Source: Micromonospora aurantiaca ATCC 27029 (GTDB lineage: Bacteria > Actinomycetota > Actinomycetes > Mycobacteriales > Micromonosporaceae). Taken from it: a stretch of 64,000 nt of DNA. Each line of letters begins with the position of its first letter. Within the stretch, counting starts at the first letter, position 1. Below the pieces are notes generated by a model, which saw only the letters and a program-made list of their open reading frames with translations, ran no database searches and was not told the DNA's origin. The translations under genes were made by a program, and so were the position numbers. The stretch lies in assembly GCF_000145235.1 (NCBI RefSeq), contig NC_014391.1, positions 2,170,001-2,234,000 of the forward strand, given 5' to 3'. Positions 53,654 through 61,353 of this stretch are shown here, piece after piece.

Positions 53654-53684
53654 GGGCCCCGGCCGTCTCGAACGGCCGGGGCCC
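53654..53684 (+). terminator. Terminator after the dehydrogenase gene
   Basis: Perfect 13-nt arms (53654-53666 and 53672-53684) with a 5-nt loop start 16 bp after the stop. Confidence 0.85.
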
Positions 53685-53833
53685 GTCGCGTGCCGCCGCC
53701 GGGATGAGCCGGGATCACGCCGTGTGGAGTTCACCTGCCGGACACCCCGGCAATACTTGTGTCATGTGATCCGTTTAGGGTCGCAGCCGTCGGAAATCGA
53801 CCCGCACCGACATCGGTGGGGCAGACAGGGAGC

Positions 53834-55588
53834 GTGTCGTTGTTCAGCAGAGTACGCAGCCAGCAGGGTCTCGCCGCGGTCGGCGCGACGCTCCTCGGCT
53901 ACGCGGTCATGGTCCTCGCCGGAGTCCTCGGCCTGGTGGTCCCGTACGCGGTGGCCGCGGTGGTCGCCGTCGCCGGTGAGCTGGCCCTGGCCGGGCGGCA
54001 CACCGAGACCGCCACGCTGCTCGACAAGGCCGGTCTGGGCGAGACATTCCGGCGGCTGGTGCGGGACCTGTCGGTGGTCCTGCTCGTGGTCGCCGCGGTG
54101 CGTCCCGGCGTGGCCGGCACCGTCGCCGTCCTGCTGCTGCCCGCCGCGCTGTGGACCGTGGCCGTCGCCACCAACGCGGTGACCAAGGTGATCGACGGCC
54201 GGGTCGACCCACCGGCGTACACCCGCAACATCGACCTCGGCGCGCTGCGGCGGGTTCCGGTGCCGCCGGCCTGGGCGCGGCTGCTGGCCGGGCTGCGCAT
54301 GCCGCTGCTGAACGTGCTGCTGGTGCCCGCGGCAGTGGTGGCCGCCGCACTCGACCGGGTCGCCCCGGTGGTGCTCACCGCCCTGGTCACGCTCGCCGCC
54401 GGCCTGGTCACCGCCGCGGTGCTGGCGCTCACCGCGCTGCGCGGCCGGGGCAAGGCCCCGGGTGTGCTGCCCGCCGTGCACGACTGGATGGCCCGGGAAC
54501 GGCCCGAGGTGGCGCTCTACTTCGCCGGCCCGGCCAAGGACGTCTACCAGGCCAACATGTGGCTCGCGCCGGTGGAGGCGACCGGCCGTCGCGCCGTCGT
54601 GCTGCTGCGCGCCGCGGACGCGTTCGAGCAGCTCGCCGACACCCGGCTGCCGGTGATCTGCGTGCCGGCCGGCGTCGACTTCATGAACCTGGACCTGGGC
54701 TCGCTGCGCGTGGCGCTGTACGCCGCGAACGTCGGCGCCAACATCCACCTGCTGCGGGAGCCGGGCGTGAAGCACGTCTTCGTCGGCCACGGCGACAGCG
54801 ACAAGCAGGCGAGCGTCAACCCGTACAGCAAGGTGTACGACGAGGTCTGGGTGGCCGGGCCGGCCGGGCGGGAACGGTACGCCCGGGCCGACGTCGGCGT
54901 GCTGGACCGCGACATCGTGGAGGTCGGCCGCCCGCAGCTCGCCGGGGTGCACACGTTCGGCTCGGGCGCCGCCGACCACCGCTTCACGGTGCTGTACGCG
55001 CCGACCTGGGAGGGCTGGCTCGACGACGACCCGTACCACACGTCGCTCGTGCTGATGGGTGAGCGGATCGTGTCCGGCCTGCTCGCAGCCGGGGACGTGC
55101 GGGTGATCTACAAGCCGCACCCGCTGACCGGGACGCGCTCGCCGAAGGCCCGCGCCGTGCACGAGCGGATCGTGTCCCGGATCAAGGCCGCCGGCGGCGA
55201 GACCGATCCGTCCTCGCTGGACGGCACCGCGCACCTGGTGGTCACCGGCCGCACGCCGGGGCTGTTCGACTGCTTCAACGTCACCGACCTGCTGGTCAGC
55301 GACGTGTCCAGCGTGGTCTCCGACTTCGTGCAGAGCGAGCGCCCGTACGTGGTGGCGAATCCGGCCGGCCTGCCCGAGGACGAGTTCCGGCGGCAGTTCC
55401 CGACCGCTCGGGCGGCGTACCTGCTCTCGGCGGACTGCGGCGAGCTGACGAAGATCCTCGACGTGACCCGGGCCGGGGACGACCCGATGACCGGGGCGCG
55501 GCGGGAGCTGAAGGAGTACCTGCTCGGCCCGGCCGGGTCGAATCCGATGGACCGGTTCCGGGACGAGATCGGCCGGCTCTGCGGCTGA
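53834..55588 (+). CDS. CDP-glycerol/CDP-ribitol polymerase-like protein (TagF/TagB superfamily), copy 2
   Basis: The 584-residue protein matches the layout of the gene at 30486: hydrophobic N-terminal helices (to about 215), then a GT-B domain with G-H-G-D-S-D-K-Q (the HGTP-loop counterpart), K-P-H-P-L-T-G and L-V-S-D-V-S-S-V-V-S-D-F. It shares the H-G-D-S-D-K variant with copy 1, which suggests a subfamily of its own. The GTG at 53834 follows GGGAG at short spacing. With copy 1 it could split priming and polymerisation, as TagB/TagF do; that is inference. It ends before a 15-bp-arm terminator. Confidence 0.86.
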   Translation: MSLFSRVRSQQGLAAVGATLLGYAVMVLAGVLGLVVPYAVAAVVAVAGELALAGRHTETATLLDKAGLGETFRRLVRDLSVVLLVVAAVRPGVAGTVAVLLLPAALWTVAVATNAVTKVIDGRVDPPAYTRNIDLGALRRVPVPPAWARLLAGLRMPLLNVLLVPAAVVAAALDRVAPVVLTALVTLAAGLVTAAVLALTALRGRGKAPGVLPAVHDWMARERPEVALYFAGPAKDVYQANMWLAPVEATGRRAVVLLRAADAFEQLADTRLPVICVPAGVDFMNLDLGSLRVALYAANVGANIHLLREPGVKHVFVGHGDSDKQASVNPYSKVYDEVWVAGPAGRERYARADVGVLDRDIVEVGRPQLAGVHTFGSGAADHRFTVLYAPTWEGWLDDDPYHTSLVLMGERIVSGLLAAGDVRVIYKPHPLTGTRSPKARAVHERIVSRIKAAGGETDPSSLDGTAHLVVTGRTPGLFDCFNVTDLLVSDVSSVVSDFVQSERPYVVANPAGLPEDEFRRQFPTARAAYLLSADCGELTKILDVTRAGDDPMTGARRELKEYLLGPAGSNPMDRFRDEIGRLCG

Positions 55589-55603
55589 GGCGTACCGACG
55601 GAG

Positions 55604-55636
55604 CAGGGGCGACGACCGCGCCGGTCGTCGCCCCTG
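55604..55636. terminator. Bidirectional terminator hairpin
   Basis: Perfect 15-nt arms (55604-55618 and 55622-55636) with a 3-nt loop lie between the convergent polymerase-like and acetyltransferase genes. Confidence 0.9.
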
Positions 55637-55646
55637 TCTCGTCCGG

Positions 55647-56189
55647 TCAGCCCTGGTGCGGCGGGTTGTCGACGTCGCGGGAGATGACCTCGCCCTTGGC
55701 GTCGACCCAGCCCTTCGGGCGGGCCGGGTTGCCGGCCACCAGCTGGTACGGCTTGACGTCGCGGGTCACCACCGAGCCGGCGGCGATCATCGCGTACTCG
55801 CCGACCTCGATGCCGCACACGAGCGTGGCGTTCGCGCCGATCGACGCGCCCCGGCGGACGAGCGTCGGGGTGATCGTCCAGTCCGGATTCTGGGCGCGCG
55901 GACGGAAGTCGTTGGTGAACACCGCACACGGGCCCACGAACACCTCGTCCTCGATGGTCACGCCCTGGTAGACAGAGACGTTGTTCTGGATCTTCACCAG
56001 GTCGCCGACGGTGACGCCCGCGTCGACGTAGACGTTGCGGCCGATCACGCAGCCGGCGCCGACCTGGGCGCTGGACCGGATGTGCGCCAGGTGCCAGACC
56101 TTGGTGCCGTCGCCGACCTGGGCGCCGGACTCCACGTCGGCCGTCGGGTGGACGAAGACGGAGGCGGACCGGTCGTTGCTGTCAGTCAT
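55647..56189 (-). CDS. Left-handed beta-helix N-acetyltransferase (WbpD-like)
   Basis: The 180-residue protein is built of hexapeptide repeats and tracks WbpD-type enzymes closely: G-T-K-V-W-H-L-A-H-I near 32, K-I-Q-N-N-V-S-V-Y near 67, V-F-V-G-P-C-A-V-F-T-N near 82, and G-A-S-I-G-A-N-A-T-L-V-C-G-I-E-V-G-E-Y-A near 113. WbpD acetylates the 3-amino group of UDP-GlcNAc3NA. ATG at 56189 is chosen; ATG 56201 and GTG 56204 are also in frame. With the dehydrogenase, oxidoreductase and aminotransferase elsewhere in the locus it completes a four-step route. Confidence 0.88.
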   Translation of the reverse strand: MTDSNDRSASVFVHPTADVESGAQVGDGTKVWHLAHIRSSAQVGAGCVIGRNVYVDAGVTVGDLVKIQNNVSVYQGVTIEDEVFVGPCAVFTNDFRPRAQNPDWTITPTLVRRGASIGANATLVCGIEVGEYAMIAAGSVVTRDVKPYQLVAGNPARPKGWVDAKGEVISRDVDNPPHQG

Positions 56190-56256
56190 CTCAACTCGCA
56201 TCACATGCCAGGGCGCGTCGCGCCGTCGGGCGGGCTCGACGCAGCATAACGAGCGC

Positions 56257-56595
56257 TCACCCGAGCAGTTCGGCCACCGCGTCGGCGGCGGGCCGGTCGG
56301 CCGGCAGGGGGTGCGCGGCGACCACCGCGTCCACCGGCAACGCCCCGTACAGGTGCGGGAACAGCGCGCCGCCGCGGGACTCCTCCCAGCGCAGCGCGTC
56401 GCCGAGCCGGGACTCGTCCACCGCGAGCACGGTCAGGCCGGTGACCCCGGCGAAGTACCTCCGCGCGGTCTCCACCACCTGGTCGGCGGCGGACAGGTGG
56501 ACGTAGCCGTCCTGCCGGTCCATCGCGGTGCCGGCGAACCGCCCGTCCGCCCGCGCCCGCGTCCACTCGTCGTCGGTGAGAATCTTGTAGATCAC
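56257..56595 (-). CDS. DUF952 family protein
   Basis: The 112-residue protein matches DUF952: I-Y-K-I-L-T-D-D-E-W at the start, D-G-Y-V-H-L-S-A-A-D-Q-V near 30, and F-P-H-L-Y-G-A-L-P near 78. The family is found across bacteria without a firm function (an ADP-ribose/HIT-like or RNase-like fold has been discussed for relatives; I cannot confirm either). It starts at the GTG at 56595 and is divergent from the response regulator at 56680. Confidence 0.85.
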   Translation of the reverse strand: MIYKILTDDEWTRARADGRFAGTAMDRQDGYVHLSAADQVVETARRYFAGVTGLTVLAVDESRLGDALRWEESRGGALFPHLYGALPVDAVVAAHPLPADRPAADAVAELLG

Positions 56596-56679
56596 GGCAG
56601 CAGCCTAGAGCGGCCTCGCGTCCCGGCGGCGCGTCTGCCACCATTCGCAGGGCAACACGTCGAGTCGAGGGAGGAACGG

Positions 56680-57336
56680 GTGCGGATCCTCCTGGTCGAG
56701 GACGACCGCCGGGTCGCCGCGGCGCTGTCGTCCGCGCTGACCCGGCGCGGCTACCAGGTGGAACACGCCGCGACGGTGGCCGCCGCGCTCTCCGCCGCCC
56801 CCTGCGACCTGGTGCTGCTCGACCTGGGGCTGCCCGACGGCGACGGCACCGACCTGTGCCGCGAGCTGCGGCGGCGCAGCAGCCGGCTCGGCATCATCGC
56901 GGTGACCGCGCGCGGTGAGGAACGCGACCGGGTGCTGGGGCTGCGGCTGGGCGCCGACGACTACGTGGTGAAGCCGTTCTCGATGGTGGAGCTGCAGGCG
57001 CGGATCGAGGCGGTGCTGCGCCGGGCCGCGCACACCGCGCCGCAGCGCAACCTGATCGAGGCCGGTACGGTCCGCATCGACGTGGGCGGCCGGACGGTGA
57101 CGGTGGCTGGCCGGGACGTCTCGCTCACCCGCAAGGAGTTCGACATCCTGCTGTCCCTGGCCCGCCAGCCCGGGGTGGCGGTGCCGCGCGAGCGGATCCT
57201 GCTCGACGTGTGGGGCACCACCTGGGCCGACCGGCACACCGTGGAGGTGCACGTCGGGTCGCTGCGCGGCAAGCTCGGCGACCCGACGCTGGTGGAGACC
57301 GTACGCGGGGTCGGCTACCGGCTCCGCGAGGCGTGA
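56680..57336 (+). CDS. OmpR-family response regulator
   Basis: The 218-residue protein has a receiver domain (E-D-D at 7-9, phospho-acceptor Asp48 in L-L-D-L-G-L-P, Thr in A-V-T-A-R, Lys in V-V-K-P-F) and a winged-helix DNA-binding domain (L-T-R-K-E-F-D-I-L near 148; H-T-V-E-V-H-V-G-S-L-R-G-K-L). The GTG at 56680 follows gaggaa. It is followed by its histidine kinase 10 bp later. Confidence 0.94.
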   Translation: MRILLVEDDRRVAAALSSALTRRGYQVEHAATVAAALSAAPCDLVLLDLGLPDGDGTDLCRELRRRSSRLGIIAVTARGEERDRVLGLRLGADDYVVKPFSMVELQARIEAVLRRAAHTAPQRNLIEAGTVRIDVGGRTVTVAGRDVSLTRKEFDILLSLARQPGVAVPRERILLDVWGTTWADRHTVEVHVGSLRGKLGDPTLVETVRGVGYRLREA

Positions 57337-57346
57337 GGGCCGGTTC

Positions 57347-58735
57347 GTGCGCCGCCGGCTGGTGATCAGCTACCTGCTGCTGATGGTGCTGGTCCTGATC
57401 GCCCTGGAGACGCCGCTGGCGGCCACGCTCGCGACCCGGGAGACCGACCGGGTCCGCGCCGACCGTCTCGCCGACGCCACCCGTTTCGCCTCGCTGGCCG
57501 GACCGGCGTTGCGGGGCGGCAGCCCCGGCCCGCTGGACGGGGAACTGGCCGCCTACGACGCGCTCTACGGCATCGGCGCGGCCGTGGTGGACCGGGACCG
57601 CCGTACCGTGGTGGCCTCGTCCGGGTGGGAGCCGGGCGCGGGCACCCGCGCGGCGCTCGACACCGCCCTGTCCGGGCAGCAGTTCAGCGGCCCGGAGTCG
57701 GTCTGGCCCTGGGTCGGCGGGCCGGTGGTGACGGCCGTGCCGATCAACGACGGCGGCGAGGTGCTCGGCGCCGTGGTCACGACCAGCCCGGCGGACGGCG
57801 TGCGCCGCACCGTCACCGTGTGGTGGCTGCTGCTCGCGGGCATCGGCCTGCTGGCGGTGCTGGCCTGCGTCTCGACCGCGTTCGGGCTGGCCGGCTGGGT
57901 GCTGCGCCCGGTCACCGAGCTGGACGCGGTGACCCACGAGATCGCCGAGGGCCGCCGCGCCGCGCGGGTCCGCGCCGGACTCGGGCCGCCCGAACTGCGC
58001 CGGCTGGCGACCAGCTTCAACGACATGGCCGACGCGGTCTCCGACGTGATGGACCGGCAACGCGCCTTCGTCGCGCACGCCAGCCACCAGCTCCGCAACC
58101 CGCTCACCGCGCTGCGGCTGCGGGTGGAGGAACTGGGCCCCAGCCTCACCGACGCGGACGGGCGCGCCGAGCACCGGCTGGCGCTGGAGGAGACCGACCG
58201 GCTCGCGACGGTGCTCGACGCGCTGCTCACGCTGGCCCGCGCCGAGCGGGAGGAGAACGAGCGGGTGACTGTGGACGCCACCGCCACCGCCGCCTCCCGG
58301 GTGGCCGCCTGGCTGCCGCTGGCCCGGCACCGCGAGGTCACGCTCCGCCTCGACGCCGAGGACGCGCCGGCGTACGCCCGGACCGTGCCGACCGCCATCG
58401 ACCAGGCGCTGGACGCCCTGATCGACAACGCGGTGAAGTTCAGCGGCACCGGGGGAGAAGTGACGGTGACCGTACGGGCCGCCGACGACGGGACGGTGCT
58501 GACCGTCGGCGACACCGGCCCGGGCATGACCACCAGTCAGCTCGACCAGGCCACCGAGCGGTTCTGGCGGGCGCCGGACGCGCAGAACGTGGACGGCGTG
58601 GGCCTCGGGCTGACCATCGCGGCGGTGCTCGTGGACGCCTCCGACGGCCGGCTCACCATGCGCCAGGGCGAGCCCCGGGGCCTGGTCGCCGAGCTGTGGT
58701 TCCCGGCGCCCGCCGACGCGCCGGTCCGGTGCTGA
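57347..58735 (+). CDS. Sensor histidine kinase
   Basis: The 462-residue protein has a first membrane helix (8-27), an extracytoplasmic sensor of about 115 residues, a second helix (about 158-180), a HAMP-like linker, the H-box F-V-A-H-A-S-H-Q-L-R-N-P-L, and HATPase boxes (L-I-D-N-A-V-K-F-S; D-T-G-P-G-M; G-V-G-L-G-L-T-I). It should phosphorylate the adjacent regulator. The convergent neighbour 6 bp away is a TAXI-type binding lipoprotein, so the sensor may respond to the same kind of ligand; this is inference. Starts at the GTG at 57347. Confidence 0.93.
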   Translation: MRRRLVISYLLLMVLVLIALETPLAATLATRETDRVRADRLADATRFASLAGPALRGGSPGPLDGELAAYDALYGIGAAVVDRDRRTVVASSGWEPGAGTRAALDTALSGQQFSGPESVWPWVGGPVVTAVPINDGGEVLGAVVTTSPADGVRRTVTVWWLLLAGIGLLAVLACVSTAFGLAGWVLRPVTELDAVTHEIAEGRRAARVRAGLGPPELRRLATSFNDMADAVSDVMDRQRAFVAHASHQLRNPLTALRLRVEELGPSLTDADGRAEHRLALEETDRLATVLDALLTLARAEREENERVTVDATATAASRVAAWLPLARHREVTLRLDAEDAPAYARTVPTAIDQALDALIDNAVKFSGTGGEVTVTVRAADDGTVLTVGDTGPGMTTSQLDQATERFWRAPDAQNVDGVGLGLTIAAVLVDASDGRLTMRQGEPRGLVAELWFPAPADAPVRC

Positions 58736-58741
58736 CCCGCG

Positions 58742-59692
58742 TCAGGGCTTCGCGGCGCGATACCACTGCGCCGCGCCCGGATGCAGCGGCAGCGGGGTGG
58801 TGACGATCGCCGACCGGGGACTCATCCGTCCCGCCGCCGGGTGCGCGGCGGCCAGCTCCTCCCGGCGGTCCATCAGCAGCCGGGTCACCTCCCGCACCAG
58901 CGCGGCGGGCAGGTCGGCGCGGACGATCAGGTAGTTCGGGTTCGCCACCGTGCTGACCGGGGCGGCCCGGTACACCGAGCGCGGCACGTCCCGGGTCACG
59001 TAGACCTGCCCGTACGCCCGGCGCAGCGGCTCGGTCCAGTCGCCCAGGTCCACGATCCGCAGCGAGGTCCGCTGGGCCAGGTCGGCGACGCCGCGCACGG
59101 GTAGCCCGCCGGAGAAGAAGAACGCGTCGATCCGCCCCTCGCGCAGGGCCGCCACCGAGTCGTCCAGCCCCAGGTGTTCCTGGCGTACCCGGTCGCCACC
59201 GAGCTGGGCCACCGCCAGCAGACGGGTGGCGGTGATCTCCGTGCCGGAGCCGTCGGCGCCCACCGACACCCGCCGGCCGCGCAGGTCGCCGAGCGTGCGG
59301 ATCGGCCCGCCGGCGCGGGTCACCAGGTGCAGCAGGTCGTCGTAGACCCGGGCCACCGCGAGCACCGACGGATGCTCGGGCTCGCGCGGCGGCAGCACGT
59401 CGGCCTGGGTGAAGCCCAGCTCGGCCTCCCCGGCGCCGACCAGCCGGACGTTCTGCGCCGAGGCGGCGGTGACCACCACCTCGGCCCGTACGCCGGGCAG
59501 CTCCCGGTTGAGCAGCGCCGCGAGCGACTGGCCGAAGGCGTGGTAGACGGCGGTGGGGCTGCCGGTGGCGATGCGGATGCGGGTCGGCTCGGACGGCTCG
59601 TCCCGGCACCCGGTGAGCCCGGCGACGAGCAGGAGCACCAGCGCGAGCGGGGCGGCGGCGCGCACAGGCCAGTGTCGGCTCACGGGCTGCAC
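58742..59692 (-). CDS. TAXI-family solute-binding lipoprotein
   Basis: The 316-residue protein has a lipoprotein signal peptide with lipobox L-T-G-C near residue 29 and a TAXI (TRAP-associated extracytoplasmic immunogenic) domain: I-A-T-G-S-P-T-A-V-Y-H near 42, Y-D-D-L-L-H-L-V, L-R-G-R-R-V-S-V-G-A-D-G-S-G-T near 140 and D-A-F-F-F-S-G-G-L-P near 190. TAXI proteins bind small dicarboxylates such as glutamate. No TRAP permease gene is seen nearby. GTG at 59692 is the start (GTG 59683 is also possible). Confidence 0.88.
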   Translation of the reverse strand: MQPVSRHWPVRAAAPLALVLLLVAGLTGCRDEPSEPTRIRIATGSPTAVYHAFGQSLAALLNRELPGVRAEVVVTAASAQNVRLVGAGEAELGFTQADVLPPREPEHPSVLAVARVYDDLLHLVTRAGGPIRTLGDLRGRRVSVGADGSGTEITATRLLAVAQLGGDRVRQEHLGLDDSVAALREGRIDAFFFSGGLPVRGVADLAQRTSLRIVDLGDWTEPLRRAYGQVYVTRDVPRSVYRAAPVSTVANPNYLIVRADLPAALVREVTRLLMDRREELAAAHPAAGRMSPRSAIVTTPLPLHPGAAQWYRAAKP

Positions 59693-59779
59693 TCTGCGCC
59701 GTGCACCCGCCGTGGCGCAAGCCCACGCGGCGCACGCACCACCGCAGGCCCGGCGTGCGGCAGCCCCGGTCCGGGCCGG

Positions 59780-60427
59780 TCAGCTCGCCGGGGCCAGCTC
59801 CGCGCTCTCGGTGATCCGCTCCCGGTGCTCGCCGTTGGGCACCACCACGAGGAAACAGCCCGAGCCGGGCCGCAGCGCCGCCGGCACGTCCAGCAGCGCC
59901 GCGCCGCGTACCAGCACCGCCGCCAGGTCCCGGTCGGCGAGCCGGATGCCGAGGCAGTGCCGGCGGACGTGCCGGCCGCCCGCGAGCAGCGCCGCCCGCC
60001 AGGCCGCCGCGGCCAGCCGGGGCCGCCACAGCCGCCGCGGCGCCGAGGCGCCCGGGAACGGCCCGCCGAGCAGCTCCCGGCGGCCCTGCCGCCAGCCCGT
60101 GGTCAGCAGATTCGCGTACGCCGCCCGGTGCTGCGGCGGCACCGACAGCCGGTGCAGCTCGTAGCGGCGGCGCAGGCCACCGGTGGTCAGCTCGTGCTCG
60201 ACCGGCACGTCGAGGCGTCCCAGCAGCTGCCGCATCCGTTGCGCCGCGTCCTCGCGGTTGAACTCGGCGATGCCGCCGCGGTGCGGTCCGCTGTCGAGGC
60301 GGCGTACGTCGGCGGCCGGCGGCGGCGTGCAGCGCACCATGCAGGCGACCTCGAAGGCGTCGGTCAGGGTCAGCCAGTCCAGCGGCGGCGGCGACGGGCG
60401 CGGGCGGTCGAGCAGCGTGGTGAGCAT
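59780..60427 (-). CDS. Hypothetical protein, unknown family
   Basis: The 215-residue soluble protein has no family I recognise. Notable segments are L-T-L-T-D-A-F-E-V-A-C-M-V-R-C-T near residue 20, an Arg-rich central region with several Trp (R-R-L-W-R-P-R), and a hydrophobic-charged C-terminus. The ATG at 60427 follows GAGGAG. Codon use is like its neighbours. The 106-bp gap after it (60428-60533) holds no gene. Confidence 0.62.
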   Translation of the reverse strand: MLTTLLDRPRPSPPPLDWLTLTDAFEVACMVRCTPPPAADVRRLDSGPHRGGIAEFNREDAAQRMRQLLGRLDVPVEHELTTGGLRRRYELHRLSVPPQHRAAYANLLTTGWRQGRRELLGGPFPGASAPRRLWRPRLAAAAWRAALLAGGRHVRRHCLGIRLADRDLAAVLVRGAALLDVPAALRPGSGCFLVVVPNGEHRERITESAELAPAS

Positions 60428-60533
60428 CGGCGCGGCTCCTCGGTCGTCGGGGTACCTCTACCGTCGCTGCCGAGCGCCGGACCGGGAACCGCTGCGCCCG
60501 AGCCTTGAGCAAAATTTGCGGGAAGCCCGCGGC

Positions 60534-61337
60534 TCAGAGCTCGGTGACCACCAGGTCGACCTGCCGGGGCCGCCCGGCCGCCCGGGGCGCCTCCTCGACC
60601 GTGTATTTCAGCTCCCGCAGCGCCCCCACCAGCGCGTCGGCGGTACGCGGCCGGGCGTCGGCGAGCAGCAGATCCCGCACCAGCCGGCCCTTCGTGGCCT
60701 TGTTGAAGTGGCTCACCACCGACCGGGCCGGCGTGCCGTCCACGATCCGTTCGTGCAGCACCCGTACCGTCACCGTGCGTTCGGCGAGCGCGCCGCGCGG
60801 CGTCCAGGTGGCCGCGTACGCGCCGGAGCGCAGGTCCAGCACCGGGCCGCGCCCGGCGGCGGGTTCCAGTACCGGGCCGAGCGCCGCCCGCCAGTACGCC
60901 GACAGCGCGCCGAGCCCCGGCAGCCGCGCCCCGATCGGGCAGCGGTACGGCGGAATCCGGTCGGCGAAGCGTACCGCGCCCCACAGGCCGGAGCTGATCA
61001 GCACCTGGCGGCGGGCCGCCCGCTGCGCGTCGGGGGGCAGCGTGTCCAGGCCGAGCGCCTCGTAGAGCACGCCGGTGTAGAGGCGTCCGGCCGGGGCGGT
61101 CGCTGCCTCCCGCAGCCGGGCGTTGCGCCGCAGCTCGCCGCGCTGCCCCTCGGTGAGGCCCAGCGCGGTCCGGGCCGCCGTCTCGTCCGGCCCGGCGCAC
61201 AGGTCGACGAGCGCGGTCAGGACCGCCTCCCGGGCCGGGTTCAGCTCGGTCAGGGACAGCCGGGACAGGTCCAGCCGGCGGCCGGTGCCGGCCTCGGCCT
61301 TTCCCTCCGACGGGGGCAGCAGGATGAGCACCGGCAC
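60534..61337 (-). CDS. yaaA: YaaA family peroxide-stress protein
   Basis: The 267-residue protein has the YaaA/DUF328 hallmarks: I-L-L-P-P-S-E-G-K at residues 5-13, Y-T-G-V-L-Y-E-A-L near 90, a central I-S-S-G-L-W-G-A-V-R-F near 115, and V-V-S-H-F-N-K-A-T-K-G near 208. In E. coli YaaA limits free iron during peroxide stress. GTG at 61337 is the start that fits homologues. It follows the GT-C gene by 16 bp on the same strand. Confidence 0.9.
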   Translation of the reverse strand: MPVLILLPPSEGKAEAGTGRRLDLSRLSLTELNPAREAVLTALVDLCAGPDETAARTALGLTEGQRGELRRNARLREAATAPAGRLYTGVLYEALGLDTLPPDAQRAARRQVLISSGLWGAVRFADRIPPYRCPIGARLPGLGALSAYWRAALGPVLEPAAGRGPVLDLRSGAYAATWTPRGALAERTVTVRVLHERIVDGTPARSVVSHFNKATKGRLVRDLLLADARPRTADALVGALRELKYTVEEAPRAAGRPRQVDLVVTEL

Positions 61338-61353
61338 AGCGTACGGGCCGGGG

